Shown here piece after piece: positions 1 through 6,393 of a DNA stretch of 13,954 nt. Under the pieces are notes generated by a model, which saw only the letters and a program-made list of their open reading frames with translations, searched no databases and was not told where the DNA came from. Position 1 is the first letter of the stretch; every line of letters begins with the position of its first letter. The position numbers and the translations under genes are program-made. Source of the stretch: Porphyromonadaceae bacterium UBA3318 (lineage in GTDB: Bacteria; Bacteroidota; Bacteroidia; Bacteroidales; Muribaculaceae); contig DESI01000021.1 in the NCBI GenBank assembly GCA_002361235.1, forward strand, positions 1-13,954, in the 5' to 3' direction.

Positions 1-21
1 TGTTTTAGCGGACAGTAATAA

Positions 22-464
22 TATCATATAGTATTCGACATAAGCGTGTGCCATCCATCACTGACGAATTCCGCAAGGATCTCTACATGGTAATCCTTGG
101 TATAATCAAAGATTACAAAGTACAGGGGCAGGTTAGTCGAATGATCCGCATCGGAGGTATTGAAGATCACGTGCATCTGTTAATCGACCTTCATTCCATG
201 ATGGCATTGGCTCCGTTGGTGGGCGAGATAAAACGGCGCAGCAGTTTATGGATGAAAGGACAACGTGACAGATACCCAATTTTTGATGGTTGGAGTCGCG
301 AGTATTACGCTGCAACGCTTGCTGAAAAAGATAGCGCGGCCGTGATCGAATACATCAACAATCAGCAGGAGCACCATCACGGTTTGGAAGATTACGAAGA
401 AGAATTGAAACGATTAGTCGAGGACGCTGGCCTTACGTGGTATCCCGATATGATAGAGGATTAG
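22..464 (+). pseudogene. tnpA: IS200/IS605-type Y1 transposase (TnpA), N-terminus frameshifted
   Basis: Single-strand DNA transposase of the HUH/Y1 type, which moves IS200/IS605-family elements. The open part begins at a GTG at 48 and gives 138 residues. In it the metal-binding HUH pair is His41-Val-His43 (context EDHVHLLID), and the likely nucleophile is Tyr102 in EYINNQQEHH, followed by the usual acidic C-terminal tail. The family normally starts with a strand like YHIVFSTKHR. Here YHIVF is read in frame 1 (22-36), YST in frame 2 (32-40) and HKRVP in frame 3 (39-53), with two TAA codons just upstream (16-21). The first strand of the fold is therefore broken by at least two indels, so GTG48 is probably not a native start. 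Both catalytic motifs remain, but the enzyme is probably inactive. Sequence error at a contig edge is the alternative. No accessory TnpB gene is visible. Confidence 0.7.
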
Positions 465-520
465 ATTGATTAAGGCGAGCGGCATGGTCTTCGACCAAGC
501 TGTGACGCGCCAGGCCTACT

Positions 521-568
521 CCCCACGAAGGCCGGGGCCAGCTATCGCTGTCGCCGCCCATCGTGGGG
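521..568. repeat. Hairpin downstream of tnpA (possible IS right-end structure)
   Basis: Perfect 8-bp inverted repeat, CCCCACGA (521-528) and TCGTGGGG (561-568), around a 32-nt GC-rich interior that can pair further. It starts 56 nt after the tnpA stop and has no T-tract, so it does not look like a rho-independent terminator. IS200/IS605 elements are known to carry subterminal hairpins bound by TnpA, so a right-end role is possible but inferred. Confidence 0.4.
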
Positions 569-581
569 TTAATGAGAAACA

Positions 582-594
582 ACCTCTCCGAGGT
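582..594. repeat. Short hairpin ACCTC-TCC-GAGGT
   Basis: Perfect 5-bp stem with a 3-nt loop, 13 nt after the larger hairpin and 118 nt after the tnpA stop. Small imperfect hairpins of this kind mark the ends of Y1-transposase elements. A 5-bp stem can also occur by chance, and no cleavage or guide sequence could be confirmed. Confidence 0.25.
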
Positions 595-679
595 ATCGAC
601 TCACATTGCCTGCTTTTACCGCCAGTGCCATACCTTGAAATTTTAATAATTCCAATATGCGAAAGTTGAATAAAAAACA

Positions 680-871
680 TTAACTTTGCGTCAGAAAATG
701 ATTATAATCGGTTTGTACCGAGTCAATGATAACAGAACCCGTTAGCATCCCGTAGAACTGCTGGCGGGTCACTTTTTTATTATGAACCAGCACCCACGTA
801 CCATAGAGGAACAAGTTTCGATACTCCGGGCAAAAGATTTCATTCAAAACCTGTTTGCCCTCACATTTCCG
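680..871 (-). pseudogene. Orphan C-terminal coding remnant, family not recognised
   Basis: Reading the minus strand from 871 down to a TAA at 680-682 gives 63 codons without a stop and with natural protein composition, for example EIFCPEYRNLFLYGTWVLV followed by NKKVTRQQFYGMLTG and ending YNHFLTQS. There is no ATG, GTG or TTG near its 5' end, and an in-frame TAA sits immediately upstream (872-874), so it appears to be the tail of a gene whose front is lost. The following rsmF promoter abuts the truncation. I cannot assign a family. It lies between a transposon remnant and conserved chromosomal genes, which fits a disrupted accessory gene. A chance open frame is possible at this length. Confidence 0.4.
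737..778 (+). terminator. Terminator-like stem-loop with T6 tract
   Basis: Left arm 737-747 (ACCCGTTAGCA) pairs with right arm 759-769 (TGCTGGCGGGT) over 11 positions including two G-T wobbles. The loop is 11 nt, and TTTTTT follows at 773-778. On the + strand this could end transcription running from tnpA before it reaches rsmF. It lies inside the minus-strand remnant, so part of the symmetry may be a coincidence of coding sequence. Confidence 0.4.
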
Positions 872-897
872 TTATTTCCCGAAATTTGTTAATTTTG
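866..897 (+). promoter_or_regulatory. Bacteroidetes-type promoter for rsmF (near-leaderless)
   Basis: TAATTTTG (890-897) matches the Bacteroidetes -7 consensus TAnnTTTG exactly. Exactly 20 nt upstream is TTTC (866-869), one base from the -33 box TTTG. The rsmF ATG starts at 903, only 5 nt after the box, where transcription would be expected to begin. The mRNA would be leaderless or nearly so. Confidence 0.6.
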
Positions 898-902
898 CAG
901 AT

Positions 903-2165
903 ATGGAGACAGCGATACCCGAGGGATTCAAGGAGGAGATACGACGGATGGATGGCATTGACGGCGAGGCATTACTCGCCGCGCTCGACACGCCGTCGCC
1001 CGTCAGCATCAAGATAAACAGGCGCAAGATGCCGGACTGCTCGGCGCAAGCTGTGGCCGGAACGTTAGGCTACGGGGACCTGAGACCGGTGTCGTGGTGC
1101 GCGTCAGGTTTCTACCTGCCGGCGCGGCCGCAGTTCACGCTCAATCCGCTGCTGCATGCCGGCGTGTTCTATGTGCAGGAAGCCGGCTCGATGTTACATG
1201 AGTCGATTGTTCAGGAATTGGCCGCCGACCTGCCTCCCGGCCTCGTGTTGGACGCTTGCGCGGCTCCAGGCGGCAAATCCACCTCCATACTCAACGCCCT
1301 GCCCGACGGCTGGACACTGGTCAGCAACGAATTCGTGCCGACACGCGCCGCCGTGTTGCGCGAAAACCTGCTGAAATGGGGCTATCCCGACATCGTGGTC
1401 ACCAACAGCCCCGTATCGGCATTGGCCAAGGCCGGCCCTCTGTTCAGCATCGTGGCCGTGGACGCCCCCTGCTCGGGCGAAGGAATGATGCGCAAGGAAC
1501 CGGTGGCCCGCTCGCAATGGAGCCCCGGCCTGGTGCAGCAATGCGCCGCGTTGCAGCGCGAAATACTCGCCGACGCCGTCGATGCCCTCCTGCCCGGCGG
1601 AATTCTGATTTATTCCACCTGCACGTTCAACACCGCCGAGGATGACGACAACCTGCAGTGGCTGGTCGACAACTTCGGTCTCGAGCCGATTCAGCTGCGA
1701 TGCGCCGCACTCGTGCCGGGTCATGCCGACAATCCCTCCCGCAACCATGCCGTGCGGTTCATGCCGCACATCACCGACAGCGAGGGCCTGTTCGTGGCCG
1801 CGCTCCGCAAACCGGGCGAACTCCGTCCCGTCAGAAATCCTAAGGCGAAACTCTCCCAATTGCTGAAATGCTGCAAGGTGCTGTGCGACGGTTATCCGGA
1901 GCCGGTCATGAAGGGTAAGAACCTGATTCCCGACCCTACCGCCGCGCTCGACGTCACATTCGACGCAAACAAATATCCACGGGCTGACGTTGACCTTACG
2001 ACGGCCCTGGACTATCTGAGGCATAACGCCATTACCCTGCCCGCCGGTTCCCCCGCAGGCGTGACGGTGCTGACCTACAAGGGATTCCCCCTCGGCTTCG
2101 TCAAGAATCTCGGGAACCGTGCCAACAATATGTATCCCAAAGAATGGAGAATAAGAAACCTGTAA
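903..2165 (+). CDS. rsmF: RsmF-like RNA cytosine-C5 methyltransferase (NOL1/NOP2/Sun family)
   Basis: SAM-dependent m5C methyltransferase acting on rRNA (or tRNA) in the cytoplasm, 420 residues. The SAM-binding motif I is DACAAPGGKS (about 117-126). The two cysteines typical of RNA m5C enzymes are both present: Cys190 in DAPCSGEGMMRKE (motif IV, product release) and catalytic Cys240 in YSTCTFN (motif VI). The C-terminal part ends with KGFPLGFVKNLGNRANN, matching the extra RNA-binding domain of RsmF-type proteins. An upstream TTG at 855 is in frame, but the ATG at 903 fits the promoter and the family start. The 3' end overlaps copA by 22 nt. The exact RNA target cannot be read from sequence. 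Confidence 0.9.
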   Translation: METAIPEGFKEEIRRMDGIDGEALLAALDTPSPVSIKINRRKMPDCSAQAVAGTLGYGDLRPVSWCASGFYLPARPQFTLNPLLHAGVFYVQEAGSMLHESIVQELAADLPPGLVLDACAAPGGKSTSILNALPDGWTLVSNEFVPTRAAVLRENLLKWGYPDIVVTNSPVSALAKAGPLFSIVAVDAPCSGEGMMRKEPVARSQWSPGLVQQCAALQREILADAVDALLPGGILIYSTCTFNTAEDDDNLQWLVDNFGLEPIQLRCAALVPGHADNPSRNHAVRFMPHITDSEGLFVAALRKPGELRPVRNPKAKLSQLLKCCKVLCDGYPEPVMKGKNLIPDPTAALDVTFDANKYPRADVDLTTALDYLRHNAITLPAGSPAGVTVLTYKGFPLGFVKNLGNRANNMYPKEWRIRNL

Positions 2166-4381
2166 AAGCCGACCGCAGCGCCATCTTTCCCGTCGTGGGG
2201 ATGATGTGCGCCGTGTGCGCCAACACCGTCGGCAAAACTGTGTCGAACATAAAGGGCGTGACGTCGGCCGACGTGAATTTTGCCGCCGGCACCCTCAGCG
2301 TCTCGTGGGATTCGTCGCTGACCGACCCCGAGGAGATGGCCCGCGCCCTCGACCGGGCCGGTTATGCCCTCATTTCCGACCACGACGAGGCTCAGGCCCA
2401 GCAGGAGGCCGCCATACGCGAGGAGCAAGAGTTCAAGTCCCTGAAACACCGCATGATCACGGCATGGGCCATCACCATTCCCCTGGCCGCGCTCTGCATG
2501 GCCCACCTGCATTTCCCCGGCGCCGACTGGCTGTACACTGTCATGGCCGCCGTGGTGATGTTCTGGTGCGGCGCGGGATTCTACAAGCGCGGATTCAAGG
2601 CCCTGTTGGCAAAAGCTCCGTCCATGGACACCCTCGTGGCTATCTCCACGCTGGTCAGCTTCCTGTTCTCGCTGTTCAACACCATCTGGCCGGAATATCT
2701 GTCCAGCCGGAGCATGACGCCCGAGCTGTATTACGAAGGTAGCGCCATGATCATAGCCTTTGTACTGACTGGCAAGTTCATGGAGGGAAGCAGTCGCCGC
2801 CATGCCGGCGATGCACTGAAGGCCCTGATGGGGCTGCAACCGTCGTCGGCGGTAAAGATAGAGTCCGACGGCTCACAGCGAACGGTCGAGATTTCGTCGA
2901 TTCGCCCCGGCGACACACTGTTGGTGCGTCCCGGCGACCGCATACCCGTTGACGGCACGGTCGAGAGCGGGCCGGCATCCGTTGACGAAAGTATGCTTTC
3001 GGGCGAACCGATTCCAGTGGAGAAGACCGACGGCGACGAGGTTACAGCCGGAACCCTCTGCATAAACGGTTCGCTGCGCATCACGGCACGCCGCGTCGGC
3101 GCGGCCACTGAGCTGGCGCGCATCATCGCCTCCGTACGCCGCGCACAGAGTTCCAAGGCTCCCGTGCAGCGCCTCGTGGACCGCGTCAGCGCATTCTTCG
3201 TGCCGACGGTCATCTGTCTGGCCATCCTCACATTCATAGTCTGGATATGCGTCAGCCCGGACTATCTGCCGCAGGCATTCGTCACCTCCATTTCGGTGCT
3301 GGTCATAGCCTGTCCCTGCGCCCTTGGGTTGGCTACTCCCACTGCCATCATGGTAGGCATAGGGCGCGCAGCCGCCAACGGCATCATCATCAAGGACGCC
3401 ACAGCGCTGGAACAGATTTCCAGAACAGATACCATCCTCTTTGACAAGACCGGCACCCTGACGACCGGACACCCCAAGGTAACAGACATATTTTTCAGCG
3501 ACACACTCACCGAAGAACAGCGCCGCGAGGCCGAACAGGTACTATACGGTGCCGAATCGCGTAGCGCACACCCGCTGGCCGAGGCCATCTGCGAGTATCT
3601 GCGCGACGGTAATGTACAGCCCGTAGAACCTGACGATTTCCGCTATGAAGCCGGCTCGGGAATATTCTGTACCACCGGCGGCAAGGAATATGCTATCGGA
3701 GCCCCGCGCCTGGCAGATAAATCGGCCGACTTGGCGTTGCGTATGCACATCGCCGATATGGAACGCGATGGACTGAGCATAATCGTGATGATGCAGGGAG
3801 ACACGCTGCTGTTGGCCTTAGGCGTGCGCGACACGTTGCGGCCGGAAACCGCCGACACCGTCGCCAAACTGAAAGCCGACGGTATCACCCCGATATTGCT
3901 GACAGGCGACCGCCGCAACGCGGCCCTGACGGTGGCACATCAGGTCGGCATAGAGACGGTGATAGCCGAGACACTTCCCGCCGACAAACTGATGGAAGTG
4001 GAACGCTTGCAGAAGGAAGGGCATTACGTAGCTATGTGCGGCGACGGCATCAACGACGCCGAGGCTCTGGCAAAGGCCAACGTCTCGATCGCCCTGGGAG
4101 GCGGCTCCGAAATAGCAATGGAGACGGCTCAGCTCACCCTGGCCGGCGGCAACATCGCCATGATTCCCACGGCAATTTCCCTCTCCAAAAAAACGCTCCG
4201 CATAATACGCGAGAACCTGTTCTGGGCGTTTATATATAATGTGATAGGAATCCCGCTGGCAGCCGGCGTGCTTTACCCGCTCGGCTTCCTGCTCAACCCC
4301 ATGATAGCCTCGGCCGCCATGGCGCTGAGTTCCGTATGCGTTGTAACCAACTCACTGAGACTCAGAAAAATCAAGATATAA
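2144..4381 (+). CDS. copA: Copper-translocating P-type ATPase
   Basis: P1B-type ATPase exporting Cu+ across the inner membrane, 745 residues. It has one N-terminal heavy-metal-associated domain with Cys22-Ala-Val-Cys25 in GMMCAVCA. Membrane helices follow, with the transport signature Cys390-Pro-Cys392 (IACPCALGLATP) in the sixth core helix. The actuator loop is SGEPIPVEK, the phosphorylated Asp434 lies in DKTGTLTTG, the nucleotide-binding motif is SAHPLAEAI, and the hinge GDGINDAEAL begins near Gly633. The CPC motif and HMA CxxC indicate Cu+ (Ag+ is also possible) rather than Zn/Cd. Its ATG lies inside rsmF, so the two are co-transcribed and probably translationally coupled. No copper regulator or operator is visible nearby. 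Confidence 0.93.
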   Translation: MENKKPVKADRSAIFPVVGMMCAVCANTVGKTVSNIKGVTSADVNFAAGTLSVSWDSSLTDPEEMARALDRAGYALISDHDEAQAQQEAAIREEQEFKSLKHRMITAWAITIPLAALCMAHLHFPGADWLYTVMAAVVMFWCGAGFYKRGFKALLAKAPSMDTLVAISTLVSFLFSLFNTIWPEYLSSRSMTPELYYEGSAMIIAFVLTGKFMEGSSRRHAGDALKALMGLQPSSAVKIESDGSQRTVEISSIRPGDTLLVRPGDRIPVDGTVESGPASVDESMLSGEPIPVEKTDGDEVTAGTLCINGSLRITARRVGAATELARIIASVRRAQSSKAPVQRLVDRVSAFFVPTVICLAILTFIVWICVSPDYLPQAFVTSISVLVIACPCALGLATPTAIMVGIGRAAANGIIIKDATALEQISRTDTILFDKTGTLTTGHPKVTDIFFSDTLTEEQRREAEQVLYGAESRSAHPLAEAICEYLRDGNVQPVEPDDFRYEAGSGIFCTTGGKEYAIGAPRLADKSADLALRMHIADMERDGLSIIVMMQGDTLLLALGVRDTLRPETADTVAKLKADGITPILLTGDRRNAALTVAHQVGIETVIAETLPADKLMEVERLQKEGHYVAMCGDGINDAEALAKANVSIALGGGSEIAMETAQLTLAGGNIAMIPTAISLSKKTLRIIRENLFWAFIYNVIGIPLAAGVLYPLGFLLNPMIASAAMALSSVCVVTNSLRLRKIKI

Positions 4382-4401
4382 CCCTCGTAAGACATAAGGA
4401 T

Positions 4402-4626
4402 ATGAAATTCAAGACGAATGCGCGTTGCGCCGGCTGCAAGGCGGCGATAATGGATGCCGTGACCAAAAAGTTCCCGAACGCCGAATGGCAGATGGAGGTG
4501 GAGAGTGCCGACAAGGTGCTGGAATGCCACGGCATTCCGGAGGATGCCGAGCACGCCGCCGAGGTAATCAAGACCATCGAGGAGACCGGCTTCAAGGGAA
4601 GCTTGATGCAACAGACAGGCTATTGA
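4402..4626 (+). CDS. Small CxxC heavy-metal-associated protein (CopZ-like)
   Basis: A 74-residue cytoplasmic protein with an HMA-like layout: MKFKTNARCAGCKAAI at the start, so Cys9 and Cys12 form the CxxC metal site, then helix, strand and helix to TIEETGFKG. It starts 20 nt after the copA stop and is preceded by TAAGGA, a reasonable ribosome site. An in-frame ATG at 4336 lies inside copA and would add a non-HMA extension, so it was not chosen. The obvious inference is a copper chaperone handing Cu+ to CopA. The metal loop is RCAGCK rather than the classic MTCxxC, so a divergent role is possible. The stop codon overlaps the tcdA start by one base. Confidence 0.8.
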   Translation: MKFKTNARCAGCKAAIMDAVTKKFPNAEWQMEVESADKVLECHGIPEDAEHAAEVIKTIEETGFKGSLMQQTGY

Positions 4627-5345
4627 TGTCCGAGGGCTGGCAGGAACGTACCGAACGGCTTATAGATCAGGAAGCTATGCAGCGCCTGGCCCGGGCGCGT
4701 GTGCTCGTGGCCGGCGTGGGTGGCGTGGGCGGTTATGCCGCCGAGATGTTGGCCCGTTCCGGCGTCGGACACCTCACGGTAGTGGATGCCGACAACGTGG
4801 CGCCATCCAACATCAACCGCCAGATCATAGCGCTGCATTCCACCGTCGGACACCCCAAGACCGCGCTGTTCTCCGCACGTTTCCGCGACATAAACCCGGA
4901 CATTTCGGTCGATGCCCGGCAGGAATACATCACGCCCGACAATGTGCCGGAACTTCTTGACGGCCATTATGATTACGTCATAGACGCCATCGACACGGTG
5001 GCGCCCAAGATGGCGCTGATATGTCATTGCCTGGAGTACCGCATCCCCGTAATCAGCAGCATGGGCGCCGGTGGCCTCATCGACCCGACGCAGGTGGGAT
5101 ATTTCGACATATCGCAGACGCGCAACGACGGGCTGGCGCGTGTGGTGCGTCAGCGGTTGCGCAAAATGGGCATCAACCGTGGCCTGAAGGTGGTGGCCAG
5201 CACCGAGGTGCCCCATTCCCGCGCGCTGATTAGCCTGGACGAGCCCAACAAGAAGTCCAGCTTCGGCACCCTCGCCTCGATTCCCTCAATTTTCGGCATT
5301 TTCCTGGCCAACCATGTCATTACTACTATCGCATGCTTGAAATAA
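4626..5345 (+). CDS. tcdA: tRNA threonylcarbamoyladenosine dehydratase
   Basis: E1-like (ThiF/MoeB/UBA) enzyme that uses ATP to convert t6A37 of ANN-decoding tRNAs into cyclic ct6A, 239 residues. The nucleotide-binding glycine loop GVGGVGGYAAEML (about 30-42) is followed by TVVDADNVAPSNINRQI, the family's acidic strand and Asn-Arg-Gln segment. Further on come HPKT, AIDTVAPK and the TcdA-typical LARVVRQRLRKMGI. The C-terminus (FLANHVITTI) is hydrophobic and may associate with membrane, as described for the family. It is somewhat shorter than E. coli TcdA (268). ATG4626 shares one base with the upstream stop, and the 3' end overlaps lolD by 13 nt, implying a single transcript and coupled translation. 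Confidence 0.92.
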   Translation: MSEGWQERTERLIDQEAMQRLARARVLVAGVGGVGGYAAEMLARSGVGHLTVVDADNVAPSNINRQIIALHSTVGHPKTALFSARFRDINPDISVDARQEYITPDNVPELLDGHYDYVIDAIDTVAPKMALICHCLEYRIPVISSMGAGGLIDPTQVGYFDISQTRNDGLARVVRQRLRKMGINRGLKVVASTEVPHSRALISLDEPNKKSSFGTLASIPSIFGIFLANHVITTIACLK

Positions 5346-6049
5346 TAGACATAAACAAACATTACGGCTCGCTTCACGTTCTGAAAGACGTGAACCTGAC
5401 CATCGGAGAGAAGGAAATCGTGACCATCCTTGGCCCGTCGGGCGCCGGCAAGACTACGCTGCTTCAGATAGCGGGCACGCTCGACACTCCCGACTCGGGC
5501 CGCATACTCTACGACGGCGAGGCCGTGCAGGGGCTGTCGGACAAAAAGCTGTCGGCCTTCCGCAACAGCCACATCGGCTTCATCTTCCAGTTCCACCAGC
5601 TGCTGTCGGAATTCTCCGCGCGCGAGAACGTGGCACTGCCGGCCATGATAGGGGGCATGAGCCGCGCCAAGGCCCTGCGTCGCGCCGACGAACTGCTGGA
5701 CCTGCTCGGACTGGCCGACCGCCGTCAGCACAAGCCGGCGCAGCTGTCGGGCGGCGAGCGTCAGCGCACCGCCGTGGCACGTGCCCTGGTCAACAATCCG
5801 CGCGTCGTATTCGCCGACGAGCCCACCGGAAGCCTCGACTCGCGAAACCGCGACGAGATACAGGAACTGTTCTCCAGCCTCTGCGACTCCCTGGGCCAGA
5901 CCTTCGTAATCGTGACCCACGACCCCTCCCTCTCCGGAATAGCCGACCGCACCATCCACATGGCCGACGGCCAGATAGTAAACGAATGCCGGAAGCTGTC
6001 TGATTCCTCTGACAACTCTGATTCCTCTGATACCCTCCCTTTGGATTAA
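5333..6049 (+). CDS. lolD: Lipoprotein-releasing ABC transporter ATP-binding protein
   Basis: ATPase of the MacB/LolD subgroup, 238 residues, probably powering release of outer-membrane lipoproteins from the inner membrane with LolC/E-type permeases encoded elsewhere. Walker A is GPSGAGKTT (34-42), the Q-loop FIFQFHQLL (83-91), the ABC signature LSGGERQR (138-145), Walker B VVFADEPTG (158-166), and the switch histidine lies in VTHD. Assignment to LolD rather than MacB or FtsE rests on overall resemblance, because no permease is adjacent. The C-terminus carries an unusual Ser/Asp tail (SDSSDNSDSSDT) made by an imperfect 18-bp tandem duplication. The start codon lies inside tcdA. Confidence 0.85.
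   Translation: MLEIIDINKHYGSLHVLKDVNLTIGEKEIVTILGPSGAGKTTLLQIAGTLDTPDSGRILYDGEAVQGLSDKKLSAFRNSHIGFIFQFHQLLSEFSARENVALPAMIGGMSRAKALRRADELLDLLGLADRRQHKPAQLSGGERQRTAVARALVNNPRVVFADEPTGSLDSRNRDEIQELFSSLCDSLGQTFVIVTHDPSLSGIADRTIHMADGQIVNECRKLSDSSDNSDSSDTLPLD
5999..6030 (+). repeat. In-frame 18-bp-period direct repeat in the lolD tail
   Basis: The 14-mer TCTGATTCCTCTGA occurs at 5999-6012 and again at 6017-6030, offset by exactly 18 bp (six codons). It therefore duplicates the Ser-Asp-rich tail of LolD without disturbing the frame. It looks like a recent slippage duplication. Confidence 0.7.
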
Positions 6050-6071
6050 TGCCGAATTTGTTGTAAATTTG
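6040..6071 (+). promoter_or_regulatory. Bacteroidetes promoter for the DUF3467-cysS pair
   Basis: TTTG (6040-6043), a 20-nt spacer, then TAAATTTG (6064-6071) match the Bacteroidetes sigma-ABfr consensus in both boxes and spacing. The -33 box lies inside the last codons of lolD. Predicted initiation near 6076-6078 gives a leader of about 25 nt to the ATG at 6102. Confidence 0.75.
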
Positions 6072-6101
6072 CATTCATTATCAACCGAAACAATTAAAGA
6101 A

Positions 6102-6392
6102 ATGGAAAATAAAGAACAGAACCAGCAACTGCAGATACAGCTCCGTCCCGAACTGGCCGACGGCAAATACACCAACCTGGCCATGATCGGCCACAACCCC
6201 AGCGAGTTCCTGATCGACTTCATCTTCGCCGCTCCCGGCATGCCTCAGGCTCCCGTGGTGTCGCGCGTCATCATGAGCCCCGAGAACGCCAAGAAACTCC
6301 TGTTCGCCCTGCGCGACAACATCCAGAAGTACGAGGCTCAGTTCGGCGAGATTCTTCCCGCTCAGGTCAAAGGACAGGCCGGCAACAATTGA
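6102..6392 (+). CDS. DUF3467 family protein
   Basis: A 96-residue soluble protein of a family common in Bacteroidetes and without an established function. The polar N-terminus (MENKEQNQQLQIQL) is followed by the conserved core: NPSEFLIDFIFAAPG, then VSRVIMSPENAKKLLFALRDN and KYEAQFGEI. The ATG at 6102 is preceded by the A-rich AATTAAAGAA typical of Bacteroidetes starts and sits about 25 nt downstream of the predicted start site. A TTG further upstream (6069) overlaps the promoter and was not used. Its stop ends 1 nt before cysS, so the two genes share a transcript. No catalytic residues are evident, and a binding or regulatory role would be a guess. Confidence 0.85.
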   Translation: MENKEQNQQLQIQLRPELADGKYTNLAMIGHNPSEFLIDFIFAAPGMPQAPVVSRVIMSPENAKKLLFALRDNIQKYEAQFGEILPAQVKGQAGNN

Positions 6393-6393
6393 T

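Noticed and set aside
466..669. TTG-started + strand ORF of 67 codons after tnpA
   Set aside because: Starts with a rare codon right at the tnpA stop, has no family resemblance, and overlaps the hairpins. Better read as non-coding.
681..688. TAACTTTG matching the Bacteroidetes -7 box, possibly an sRNA promoter ahead of the 737-778 stem
   Set aside because: No -33 box at 19-21 nt upstream, and the bases are the stop region of the minus-strand remnant. Probably chance.
1194..2024. Minus-strand ORF of 276 codons inside rsmF
   Set aside because: Shadow of a GC-rich gene. The + strand carries complete methyltransferase motifs and the minus translation has none.
5150..6241. Minus-strand ORF of 363 codons across tcdA, lolD and DUF3467
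   Set aside because: Crosses three well-supported + strand genes and a promoter. Its composition is that of a codon-bias shadow.
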